Of a DNA stretch of 64,000 nucleotides, positions 27,321-35,017 are shown piece after piece. Position 1 is the stretch's first letter, and every line of letters starts with the position of its first letter. The DNA is from Planctomycetota bacterium (GTDB lineage: Bacteria > Planctomycetota > Planctomycetia > Gemmatales > Gemmataceae). The DNA lies in the NCBI GenBank assembly GCA_021781415.1, contig JAJXWW010000052.1, positions 1 to 64,000 of the forward strand, given 5' to 3'. Under the pieces are notes generated by a model. The model ran no database searches, was not told the DNA's origin, and saw only the letters and a list, made by a program, of their open reading frames with translations. Position numbers and translations under genes: made by a program.

Positions 27321-29207
27321 ATGCCCGGCTCACCCTCGGACGCTTCTCAGCCGCACAAAGGCGGCCATCCCACCCATCGGAAGACAACCGCCGTATCCCA
27401 TTCCGAAACACACACCCCTCGTGCAAGCGACAACGATACGCATTCTCGCGGCGAGCGATTGGTTCGTTTGGGATGGTTCCTCGTCGGTACGACTTTCCTG
27501 TTGCTGTGCGTCTTCACCGCCGTCACGATCTTCGTGAAGGTTTCCCGTTCGCACGATCGAGAGCAGAACACTCAGAGTGTTGCTGAGAATCGAGAGGAAC
27601 CGTTGCCTGACAACGAACTCCTCCGCGCTCCGACTCCTGTGGACGATCGTTCGACGACCGGCGATCATCTCGTTCAGGAAGCCGAGGCGCATCGCGTTCT
27701 CGGCAGCGGATTCGCTCCGCCGCCGCCAGACCCTACTCCACCCCCTCCGTTGAACGACCCTTCCCCCTTGCCGCCGCCGCCCAAGATCGAGCCGGACAAA
27801 ACTCCCCCACCGAAGATCGAGCCGGACAAAACATCGCCGGCGTCCAAACCCAGCGTCGCCGACTTGGATGCCGCCTTTGAGAAGCGCGTGCAAGCCGAAG
27901 ACGAGGAGGGACGAACCCGTCTTCTCTCCGTCCCGGAATTACGTCTGTTTAGCGATCTGGAAGTTGAGGCATTCCGCGATCAAGAGACAAAGGCGCAGAC
28001 GGGAGGGGGAGGGAGATTCCCCGTGAACTCGGTCGAGTACGCCTTCAACGTGCATTTGAGTAGAGAGATGCTCAAGGCCGGAACGAGGGAGGGCTTGCCC
28101 CTGCAATTGGGTCCGTCCGCGCTGATGGACCTGTCCACGGCCTCCATCGTGCAAACGCTGTCGAAGAATCTGCGCGATCTCGGCTTCGTCTCGGTACCGG
28201 GGGCGGGGGCGCGCGTGATCTCTCCCGGCTTCCGTCGCGTGGTCGATCCCAGAACGGGAAAGGTGATCTCTGCGGGCGTGGGCGGTGGGGGTGTCATCGA
28301 AAACGCCACGGCCAACGATAAAATGGAAGCCTTCAAATCGTGGTGCGATGAGAACCGAGTGGAGACATTTCGCGGCGCGCTGCCCACGCTTTTGCAGATG
28401 TTGCAAGTGGAAGATGTACCGACGCGCCTGGTTCTCGTGCGCGAGTTGGCCAAGGTGAAAGGAGCGGGCGGATCGGCGGCGCTGGCCAAACGAGCGCTGG
28501 TCGATCTGTCGCCGGAGGTGCGCGACGCCGCCTTGGCCGAATTGGCGAAGCGTCCGAGCGGCCAATACCTGCCGGTGCTGATGCAGGGATTGACGTATCC
28601 TTGGCCGCCGGTTGCCGACCACTCCGCGCTGGCCCTGCGAAAACTCAAGCCGGAGGGGGCGGTGCCTCGACTCGTCGATCTCCTCGATCGAAAAGATCCT
28701 TCGTTGCCGATTTTGGACGCGAAGGGTAAGGTGGGGACCGTGCGCGAGTTGGTGCGTCTCAATCACATGCGCAACTGTCTGCTGTGCCACGCGCCGTCGG
28801 CCAACGACAAAGACGGCCTGGTTCGAGGATTGGTTCCGACACCGGGTCAGCCGTTGCCTCGCTTGTACTATGCCGGACAGGCCGGCAATTTCGTTCGCGC
28901 CGACACCACGTTTCTCCGTCAAGATTTTTCGGTCAATCTACCCGTCAAAGCTGCCGCCCCCTGGCCCGACGAACAGCGCTTCGATTTGGTAACCCGCGTC
29001 CGCCGCCTCAAACCGGAGGAAGTAACGCAAATCGCCGCCAAGCCCAACGGCGAGTACCCCCAGCGCGATGCCGTGCGCTACGCCCTGCGCGGCCTCACTG
29101 GCAAGGACGGCGGCGATTCCAGCGAAACGTGGCGCGCCCTCCTCGGCATCACCAAGGACAAAGACAAACCCGCCGACATCGACAAAAGCACGAAAAAAGC
29201 CGGGTAG
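27321..29207 (+). CDS. membrane-anchored proline-rich protein with HEAT-like repeats and a CxxCH motif
   Basis: A 628-residue protein. About 46 N-terminal polar residues are followed by one transmembrane segment (LGWFLVGTTFLLLCVFTAVTIF), then an acidic, proline-rich linker (about 125-180, including a duplicated KIEPDKT unit) that would span the periplasm. A globular part follows with helical repeats that look HEAT-like (TRLVLVRELAKV, ALAKRALVDLSPEVRDAALAELAKR, DHSALALRKLKPEGAVPRLVDLLDRKD). Near 490 it has CLLCH, a possible haem c attachment site. No family name is certain. It probably acts at the cell envelope, maybe as a scaffold. Confidence 0.65.
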   Translation: MPGSPSDASQPHKGGHPTHRKTTAVSHSETHTPRASDNDTHSRGERLVRLGWFLVGTTFLLLCVFTAVTIFVKVSRSHDREQNTQSVAENREEPLPDNELLRAPTPVDDRSTTGDHLVQEAEAHRVLGSGFAPPPPDPTPPPPLNDPSPLPPPPKIEPDKTPPPKIEPDKTSPASKPSVADLDAAFEKRVQAEDEEGRTRLLSVPELRLFSDLEVEAFRDQETKAQTGGGGRFPVNSVEYAFNVHLSREMLKAGTREGLPLQLGPSALMDLSTASIVQTLSKNLRDLGFVSVPGAGARVISPGFRRVVDPRTGKVISAGVGGGGVIENATANDKMEAFKSWCDENRVETFRGALPTLLQMLQVEDVPTRLVLVRELAKVKGAGGSAALAKRALVDLSPEVRDAALAELAKRPSGQYLPVLMQGLTYPWPPVADHSALALRKLKPEGAVPRLVDLLDRKDPSLPILDAKGKVGTVRELVRLNHMRNCLLCHAPSANDKDGLVRGLVPTPGQPLPRLYYAGQAGNFVRADTTFLRQDFSVNLPVKAAAPWPDEQRFDLVTRVRRLKPEEVTQIAAKPNGEYPQRDAVRYALRGLTGKDGGDSSETWRALLGITKDKDKPADIDKSTKKAG

Positions 29208-29279
29208 ACACCAGCACGCACCGCTCAATAGGGTGGGGAGAAGAACGAGGCCGGTTTATCGACGCAAGGGAGGCAACTC

Positions 29280-29984
29280 ATGAGTACCCTAGCAAGAAGC
29301 GAGCGCTTGGCGGCGCGGGCCAAGGAGACGCCTTTGCCCCCGTTGGAAAACGGCGATCATCTCGATCAGAAGACCTTTCACGAACGCTACGAAGCCATGC
29401 CGGAAGGCACGCGCGCCGAGTTAATTGGAGGGATCGTCTACATGGCTTCTCCGACGAAACGGCGGCATGGACGCCATCACCTTCAAGCGACTCGTTGGCT
29501 CGGGGATTACGAAGAAGCGACACCGGGAACGGTAGGTTTCGATAACACCTCGAACATACTCGGCGACGACAGCGAGCCGCAACCCGATCTGTGTTTGCTC
29601 ATCGCTTCGGGCAAAGGAGGACAGACGCGCGACGAGGACGACTACATTGTCGGTGCCCCCGAATTGATCGTAGAAATCGCCTCGAGCAGCGAATCCATCG
29701 ATCTTCATAAGAAGAAATCCGACTACGAACGAGCCGGCGTCCGCGAGTATGTCGTCGTCGCGCTGCGACAAAATCGCGTCTTCTGGTTCGTTTCGCGCAA
29801 CGGCTCCTTTGAAGAACTCGCGCTCGGTGGCGACGGCATCTATCGCTCCGAACGGTTCCCCGGACTCTGGCTCGATTCCGCCACGCTGCTCCGGCTCGAT
29901 GCCCCTCGCATCCGCGAGGTGCTGCAACAGGGCTTGGCCACCCCCGAACACGACGACTTCGTGAAACAACTCGCGGCAAAGTAG
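29280..29984 (+). CDS. Uma2-family (DUF820) endonuclease-like protein, copy 1
   Basis: A 234-residue protein with the Uma2 fold, a PD-(D/E)xK nuclease-like family very abundant in planctomycetes and cyanobacteria. Visible are RAELIGGIVYMASP near 50-60, EPQPDLCLL, APELIVEIASSS, and KKKSDYERAGVREYVVV, which carries the basic residue of the motif. The function of Uma2 proteins is unproven. It is followed 45 bases later by a close paralogue; the first ~57 residues and the last ~100 are almost identical between the two, including the ribosome-site region. ATG 29280 is preceded by gggaggc. Confidence 0.8.
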   Translation: MSTLARSERLAARAKETPLPPLENGDHLDQKTFHERYEAMPEGTRAELIGGIVYMASPTKRRHGRHHLQATRWLGDYEEATPGTVGFDNTSNILGDDSEPQPDLCLLIASGKGGQTRDEDDYIVGAPELIVEIASSSESIDLHKKKSDYERAGVREYVVVALRQNRVFWFVSRNGSFEELALGGDGIYRSERFPGLWLDSATLLRLDAPRIREVLQQGLATPEHDDFVKQLAAK

Positions 29985-30029
29985 GGGCGGGGCGAGCGCC
30001 ACGACTATTCGACGCAAAGGAGGCAACCC

Positions 30030-30737
30030 ATGAGTACCCTAGCAAGAAGCGAGCGCTTGGCGGCGCGGGCCAAGGAGACGCCTTTGCCCCCGTTGGAAAA
30101 CGGCGATCGTCTCGATCAGAAGACCTTTCACGAACGCTACGAAGCCATGCCGGAAGGCACGCGCGCCGAGTTAATTGGGGGGATCGTCTACATGGCCTCG
30201 CCATTAAAGCCGCGTCATGGCCGGATGCACATGCGCCTGGCGCATTGGATCGTTGAATACTGGGATGCCACACCCGGTACGGAAGCCTTCGATAACACGA
30301 CGGCGATTCTCGGTGAGGAGAGCGAGCCGCAACCCGATGTCTATTTGATTGTCGCTCCCGATAAGGGCGGGCAAATGCGCATGAACGAAGACGAGTACCT
30401 GGAAGGCGCGCCGGAATTGATCGTGGAGATCGCCTCGAGCAGCGAGTCCATCGATCTTCATAAGAAGAAATCGGACTACGAACGAGCCGGCGTCTGCGAG
30501 TACGTCGTCGTCGCACTGCGACAGAAGCGGGTCTTCTGGTTCGTCGCGCGCAACGGCTCATTCGAGGAACTCGCGCTCGGTGGCGACGGCATCTATCGCT
30601 CCGAACGGTTCCCCGGACTCTGGCTCGATTCCGCCGCGCTGCTGCGGCTCGATGCCCCTCGCATCCGCGAAGTGCTGCAACAGGGCTTGGCCACCCCCGA
30701 ACACGATGACTTCGTGAAACAACTCGCGGCTAAATAA
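30030..30737 (+). CDS. Uma2-family (DUF820) endonuclease-like protein, copy 2
   Basis: A 235-residue tandem paralogue of the preceding gene. Same start (MSTLARSERLAARAKET) and same C-terminus (LATPEHDDFVKQLAAK). Residues about 58-131 differ: SPLKPRHGRMHMRLAHWIVEYW here versus SPTKRRHGRHHLQATRWLGDYE in copy 1. The catalytic pattern EPQPDVYLIVAP, APELIVEIASSS, KKKSDYERAG is intact. The abrupt identity changes at both ends of the middle block suggest gene conversion or selection for diversity in that block. A hairpin-rich sequence follows the stop. Confidence 0.8.
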   Translation: MSTLARSERLAARAKETPLPPLENGDRLDQKTFHERYEAMPEGTRAELIGGIVYMASPLKPRHGRMHMRLAHWIVEYWDATPGTEAFDNTTAILGEESEPQPDVYLIVAPDKGGQMRMNEDEYLEGAPELIVEIASSSESIDLHKKKSDYERAGVCEYVVVALRQKRVFWFVARNGSFEELALGGDGIYRSERFPGLWLDSAALLRLDAPRIREVLQQGLATPEHDDFVKQLAAK

Positions 30738-31185
30738 GGCTAGGTCTGGGAATGAGACCCACCGAGCGAGCATGGTGGGTCTCGCTTCGCTCGACCCACC
30801 CTACCCTTGCGCATCCATTCGCCCGAAATGAGCGAGATTTTTTCGTCCGAAGGCATTGTCGGCAGCTCATTGATAATCGGCTCTTGACTACACGCTGCGG
30901 GGACCAACGGCCACGATTCACCGAGCAGGCGTCTTTTATTCTTGTACTCCCCACCGCCGACCTCTTGCCCCCTGAGTTTGGGGGACAACCCGGTAGCTGG
31001 ATGCTCTGGTCCCCTGAGTACACCGAGTAGTGGACCCCGAACCGGACGGATCGGGCAGGAAAATGATCCACTCCATTTGCACATTCGATAAAAGCGCTCT
31101 ACCTTTCTGTTGTGGTCGATGGGGCGATGGCTCAGTCGGCCTCGCTCGATAAGAGGAGTGAGCGGCGCTTTTGGCCGTTCCCGAA
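30738..31185. other. intergenic region before the riboswitch
   Basis: No protein-coding frame is credible. It begins with alternative hairpins built from gagacccacc / ggtgggtctc / gacccacc (30755-30799), a short palindromic repeat behind the Uma2 gene. The last 100 bases should carry the promoter of the riboswitch RNA; I cannot identify convincing -35 and -10 boxes. Confidence 0.45.
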
Positions 31186-31271
31186 AAGGCAAACCCGTCG
31201 CGAGACGGGGACTCAAAGCTATGGGCTCTTAACCGTCCGAGGGGGGACGGATAAGGCTGCCAGGCTGCCGA
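31186..31271 (+). ncRNA. c-di-GMP-I (GEMM-I) type riboswitch aptamer
   Basis: The sequence follows the GEMM-I consensus closely. It has ggcaaacc (31188-31195), then a stem cccgtc/gacggg closed by a gcga (GNRA) tetraloop (31194-31209), and ggactcaaagctatggg (consensus ggacgcaaagc). A second arm has stem ccgtcc/ggacgg (31233-31250) with the tetraloop-receptor-like cttaacc.../...gataagg. It closes with ctgccaggctgcc, where gcc (31267-31269) pairs with ggc (31188-31190). In this family the aptamer binds cyclic di-GMP; a subset prefers cGAMP, which cannot be excluded. A strong terminator follows, but no plus-strand gene. Confidence 0.8.
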
Positions 31272-31305
31272 AGGGATGGACGGGACCCGTAAGTAAGTCT
31301 GGTCT

Positions 31306-31343
31306 TCCGGTGCTTCCGCAAGGAAGCGCCGGATTATTTTTTT
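31306..31343 (+). terminator. intrinsic terminator of the riboswitch RNA
   Basis: tccggtgcttcc (31306-31317), loop gcaa, ggaagcgccgga (31322-31333), then ttattttttt. The stem pairs over 12 positions with one mismatch and is followed by a textbook T-tract on the plus strand, 35 bases after the aptamer. It is the likely expression platform. Downstream on the plus strand there is only the 3' end of an opposing gene. Confidence 0.85.
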
Positions 31344-31362
31344 GGTACAGCCCTTCTGCAAT

Positions 31363-32211
31363 TCATCCCACGCGATTGCGCAAGCTTCCAATGCCCGTTA
31401 TGGAGATGACGATTTCATCGCCCTTTTGGAGCGTGAAATCGTCGGGAGGCACAATGCCCGTGCCGGTCAGCAATACCACGCCGTTGGGGAAATCGTTCTC
31501 GCGCCCCAGCCAGGAAACGAGATCCTCGAACGAGCGTTTCATCGCGGACAGATCGGTCGATCCTTCGAATGCCGTGACGCCGTCTCGCGCGATGAGCAAA
31601 CGGATCGAGACTTGCGCCGCCGGAGGGAGTGCCCCGGCCAGGGTGACGACCGGCCCCAACGAACACGAACCCGTGTAAACCTTCGCTTGGGGCAGGTACA
31701 ACGGATTTTCACCTTCGATGTCGCGCGAACTCATGTCGTTGCCGATGGTATAGCCGACAATCTTCAGCGTCGGCGAAACGATCAACGCCAACTCCGGTTC
31801 GGGTACGTTCCATCGGCCATCGCTTCGGATGCGCACGGCATCGCCTGGTCCCACGACGCGGCGAGGCGTTGCTTTGAAGAAAAGTTCGGGGCGCTCGGCG
31901 TTGTAGACCAGATCGTAGAAGCGAGCCGCGCCAGCCGATTCGCGTTCGCGCGCTTCGCGGCTGCGCTTGTACGTCACCCCCGCCGCCCATACCTCTTGTT
32001 CGTCTAACGGAGGCAGCAAGCGCGCGGAATCGAATGACATACCGGTGTCACCGGTCTCGAAAGCAGCGACAGCGAGCGAAGTAGGATCGTCGGCATGGAG
32101 GAAGTCGCTCAGCGTCCGCGAATCTCCCGTCCTCAAGAGGCGCACCGAACCGTGGTGTAGCAGTCCAACCGTCGGCTCGCCCGTCGCTCTCCGCACTTTG
32201 CACAACTGCAT
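31363..32211 (-). CDS. fumarylacetoacetate hydrolase (FAH) family protein
   Basis: A 282-residue protein of the FAH superfamily, enzymes that cleave or hydrate 2-keto acids of sugar and aromatic breakdown. Visible are WAAGVTYKRSREAR, the metal site in NVPEPELALIVSP (two glutamates), GYTIGNDMSSRDIEGENPLYLPQAKVYTGSCSLGPVV, and a C-terminal GVVLLTGTGIVPPDDFTLQKGDEIVISI. These match 2-keto-3-deoxy-sugar-acid type or ureidoglycolate-lyase-like members; the exact substrate cannot be told. Its 3' end faces the riboswitch-terminator unit; if that RNA were read through it would run antisense into this gene. Confidence 0.8.
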   Translation of the reverse strand: MQLCKVRRATGEPTVGLLHHGSVRLLRTGDSRTLSDFLHADDPTSLAVAAFETGDTGMSFDSARLLPPLDEQEVWAAGVTYKRSREARERESAGAARFYDLVYNAERPELFFKATPRRVVGPGDAVRIRSDGRWNVPEPELALIVSPTLKIVGYTIGNDMSSRDIEGENPLYLPQAKVYTGSCSLGPVVTLAGALPPAAQVSIRLLIARDGVTAFEGSTDLSAMKRSFEDLVSWLGRENDFPNGVVLLTGTGIVPPDDFTLQKGDEIVISITGIGSLRNRVG

Positions 32212-32243
32212 GATTGTCCTCCTTCGCTATCCTTTTATGTCCA

Positions 32244-33413
32244 TTATTCCGAGGTCTTCTCGATGCTCGCGGCGACCAACGAGGCAACGCGGCCTCGCAG
32301 CCGATTGATCTGTCCCTGGCCGTTGGGATGGACCCGATTGCTGAGAAAAATTACCGTCGTCTGCCGCTCTGGGTCGATCCAAATCGAGGTGCCGGTAAAT
32401 CCGGTATGGCCGAAGCTCTTCTCCGAGAACCCCTCGCCTCGATTCGAGGAGAAAACCGTTCGCGCGTCCCAACCCAGTGTGCGTTGTCCTTGAGGCACGC
32501 GGCGCGGCGCGGTTATCAGCCGAACGGTTTGCTCCTTGAGGATGCGCCGACCGTGATAAGTGCCGCCGTTGAGCAGCATCTGCGCGAAGACGGCGAGATC
32601 GTCGGCAGTCGAGAACAATCCCGCGTGGCCGGCAACGCCTCCGAGGAGATGCGCGCGCGGATCGTGGACCTCGCCGCGTAGCCAAACGTCCCCGCGCTTC
32701 TCGGTGGGGGCGGCACGCTTGGCTAAGTCTTGATTTGGGCGAAAACCCGTCTCGCGCAGACCGAGTGGTTCAAAGAGACGCTTGCGAGCGAAGCCATCGA
32801 GCGTCTCCCCCCCGACACGTTCGACCAACTCGCCCAGAACGATGTAACCGACATCCGAGTATTTGAATTGCTTCCCTGGATCGGCCAGCGGCTTTAGTAG
32901 GCAGATGCGCTCCAGCGCTTTCTGGCGTCCGTCTCGATAATCCTCCAGCGGATTGTCGGCGATCAGTCCGCCGGTATGCAACAGCAGTTGTTCGAGGGTA
33001 ATCGACGCCTTGCCTTCCTTGCCAAACTCCGGCCAATGACTCTCGATTTTATCCATCAATCGGAGCTTTTTTTCTTCCAACAGAAGGGCTATCGAAGCGG
33101 CCGTGGCAATCGGTTTGGTCAACGAGGCAAGATCGAACAGCGTATCGACGGTCATGCGCTCTTCCGCCGGTTGCCTGGCGCGAAGTCCATACGCCCTACG
33201 AAATACGATTTTACCCCGGCGCGCAACCAGGACGACCGCGCCTGGCAGTTGACCCTTCTCGATCTCCGCGTTGACGGCGGCGTCGATGCGGTCGAGCGTG
33301 TCGGCGCGGAGCCCGACCTCCGAAGGCTTTCCTTGCGGCAGCCGCGCGGAGGGTTCGGCGGCAATGGCCGCGACCGTGCAGACAGTGAGAAAAAGGCGCG
33401 TCGGCGTGTTCAT
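32244..33413 (-). CDS. secreted beta-lactamase-fold serine hydrolase (class C/esterase family)
   Basis: A 389-residue protein with a short signal-like N-terminus (LFLTVCTVAAIAAEPSA). It has the class C beta-lactamase fold used by peptidases and esterases: SLTK (nucleophile Ser and Lys, about 97-100), YSD in place of YxN (about 185), LLLHTGGL, and the HTGFTG motif near 340. It resembles the Beta-lactamase (PF00144) family rather than true resistance enzymes. Probable role in peptidoglycan or ester hydrolysis in the periplasm; substrate unknown. It is 32 bases upstream of the FAH gene and may be co-transcribed. Confidence 0.8.
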   Translation of the reverse strand: MNTPTRLFLTVCTVAAIAAEPSARLPQGKPSEVGLRADTLDRIDAAVNAEIEKGQLPGAVVLVARRGKIVFRRAYGLRARQPAEERMTVDTLFDLASLTKPIATAASIALLLEEKKLRLMDKIESHWPEFGKEGKASITLEQLLLHTGGLIADNPLEDYRDGRQKALERICLLKPLADPGKQFKYSDVGYIVLGELVERVGGETLDGFARKRLFEPLGLRETGFRPNQDLAKRAAPTEKRGDVWLRGEVHDPRAHLLGGVAGHAGLFSTADDLAVFAQMLLNGGTYHGRRILKEQTVRLITAPRRVPQGQRTLGWDARTVFSSNRGEGFSEKSFGHTGFTGTSIWIDPERQTTVIFLSNRVHPNGQGQINRLRGRVASLVAASIEKTSE

Positions 33414-33704
33414 GGTGATGCTACCCTACGAGGCCGGAACGAATCGGGAAGGTGCGACGATTGCGGTCGATGCCGCCATCGAAGGTTTCTCCTCGGGCAT
33501 TGGCATCCCGCCAAGAGTCGCGTTCGAGATGTCGACGGGAGACTCAACGCGCCAGCCTATCGGCTTCGCCCCGCTCAATCCGTCGTTTAAGGCGAAATCG
33601 AACTGCTCCGTTGCGCGAAACGGATGGGATTCTTCGCCTTTCGGTGGTATATTATAAGTTAAGAGAATGATTTATGATCGGTAGGCTTCGTTGGTGTTAG
33701 AACC

Positions 33705-34265
33705 ATGCCCGCGCGTCTCATGGCCCTGGACAGCAACGTCAGCATCTTGCTGGATAAGCCGATTCTCCTGATTGGTCGGCATCCGGAGTGCGACATACAG
33801 ATTGATTCGCGGAAGATTTCTCGCCGTCACTGCTGTATCGCACAAGTCAGTGACTATCTCGTGGTCCGCGATTTGAACAGCACCAACGGCATCCGAGTCA
33901 ATGGCGTTCGAGTCAACGAAGGGCGTTTGAACGAAGGCGACGAGTTGACGATCGGGAATAATCGCTATCGCTTGTCTTGGGATGTCGCTGCCGAGTTGCC
34001 TGCCCCCGTGCCGGCTTCTCCGGCTCGCAAACCACCAGCCCATTTACCTTCGCCCCCAGTCAGCAAGGAAGACGAACTGCTTGAGGCAAGCGACGAACCC
34101 GTGCCGCTCGATGAACCGGCGCAGCCGTCCGTCGAACCGTCCCAACCCCCCGCCCCGCGCGAACGGTCCTACATCCTGCCCGATCAACTGGAACTGATGC
34201 CCAATAGCGATCTATATCCCGGTAGCACTTCCTCCTCCTCTTCGAGCATTCATCCCCCCGCCTAA
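33705..34265 (+). CDS. FHA-domain protein with proline-rich tail
   Basis: A 186-residue soluble protein. Residues about 14-90 form an FHA domain: LLIGRHPECDIQID, the RKISRRHCCI motif, LVVRDLNSTNGIRVNG and LNEGDELTIGNNRYRL. FHA domains bind phosphothreonine peptides, so it may read the output of Ser/Thr kinases such as those encoded in this window. The C-terminal half is low-complexity (Pro, Glu, Ser) and probably disordered, ending in a serine run. No neighbour shares its strand closely apart from the superoxide dismutase gene 120 bases downstream. Confidence 0.85.
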   Translation: MPARLMALDSNVSILLDKPILLIGRHPECDIQIDSRKISRRHCCIAQVSDYLVVRDLNSTNGIRVNGVRVNEGRLNEGDELTIGNNRYRLSWDVAAELPAPVPASPARKPPAHLPSPPVSKEDELLEASDEPVPLDEPAQPSVEPSQPPAPRERSYILPDQLELMPNSDLYPGSTSSSSSSIHPPA

Positions 34266-34385
34266 ATCCGCGCCAAGCAGCCGTATCGACGGGTGAAGAT
34301 TTATTTGCACCTCACGAATCAATCTCGTAGCATGACGGCACGATGCCCCGTTCCCCCCGTTGGTCTACTAAGAAAGGGAGTCTTT

Positions 34386-34955
34386 ATGAAGAAACTCGTC
34401 ATCGCACTGCTGATGTTGGCGGCCCCGGTGGTGCTGCTTGGCGCGAAGGGAGAGGGCGAGGTACCTCGCCCCGGTCCCAAGGTACCTCGTCCCGGTCCCA
34501 AGAATGCCGTCGCCGTTATCCACGGCTTCGGCGAGAGCCATGTCAAAGGCGTCGTCCGTTTCATGGCGACGGAAGAGGGCGTTGTCATTCGCGGCGAGAT
34601 CACGGGACTGACCCCCGGCAAACACGGCTTTCACATCCACGAATTCGGCGATTGCTCCTCCGCCGATCCCAAGTGCCACGGCGGACATTTCAATCCCGAA
34701 AAGAAGAAACACGGTGGCCCCCACAGTGAAGAGCGTCATGTGGGCGATCTCGGCAACATCACGGCCGACGAGAGCGGTAAGGCCACTTTTCATATGACCG
34801 ACAAGCTAATCGCGCTGAGCGGATCGCATTCCATCGTCGGACGCGCCGTTATCATTCACGGCGGCCCTGACGACGAAAAGAGCGATCCGGCAGGCAACGC
34901 CGGCCCCCGCGTCGCCGGAGGCGTCGTCGGCATCGCCAACGCGGGTCACAAGTAG
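34386..34955 (+). CDS. Cu/Zn superoxide dismutase family protein
   Basis: The enzyme converts superoxide to oxygen and hydrogen peroxide in the periplasm. The 189-residue protein has a signal peptide ([19 protein letters not shown]) and a 7-residue tandem duplication (VPRPGPK twice). Metal ligands are all present: His83 and His85 ([11 protein letters not shown]), His101, His109, His118, Asp121 and His158. The arginine near the active site (Arg175) is kept. The second disulfide cysteine of the family is replaced ([11 protein letters not shown]), so the usual C57-C146 bond is absent, though Cys97 could pair with Cys90. ATG 34386 follows aaaggga. Confidence 0.88.
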   Translation: MKKLVIALLMLAAPVVLLGAKGEGEVPRPGPKVPRPGPKNAVAVIHGFGESHVKGVVRFMATEEGVVIRGEITGLTPGKHGFHIHEFGDCSSADPKCHGGHFNPEKKKHGGPHSEERHVGDLGNITADESGKATFHMTDKLIALSGSHSIVGRAVIIHGGPDDEKSDPAGNAGPRVAGGVVGIANAGHK

Positions 34956-35017
34956 TCCCCGGTCAGAACATTTCGAGACGGCGATCGTCGCAAGCGATTG
35001 CGCGGCGACGACCGCCG

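Noticed and set aside
31112-31678. 188-codon plus-strand frame over the riboswitch
   Set aside because: It crosses the aptamer and terminator and then runs antisense to the fumarylacetoacetase-family gene; the RNA explanation is far better.
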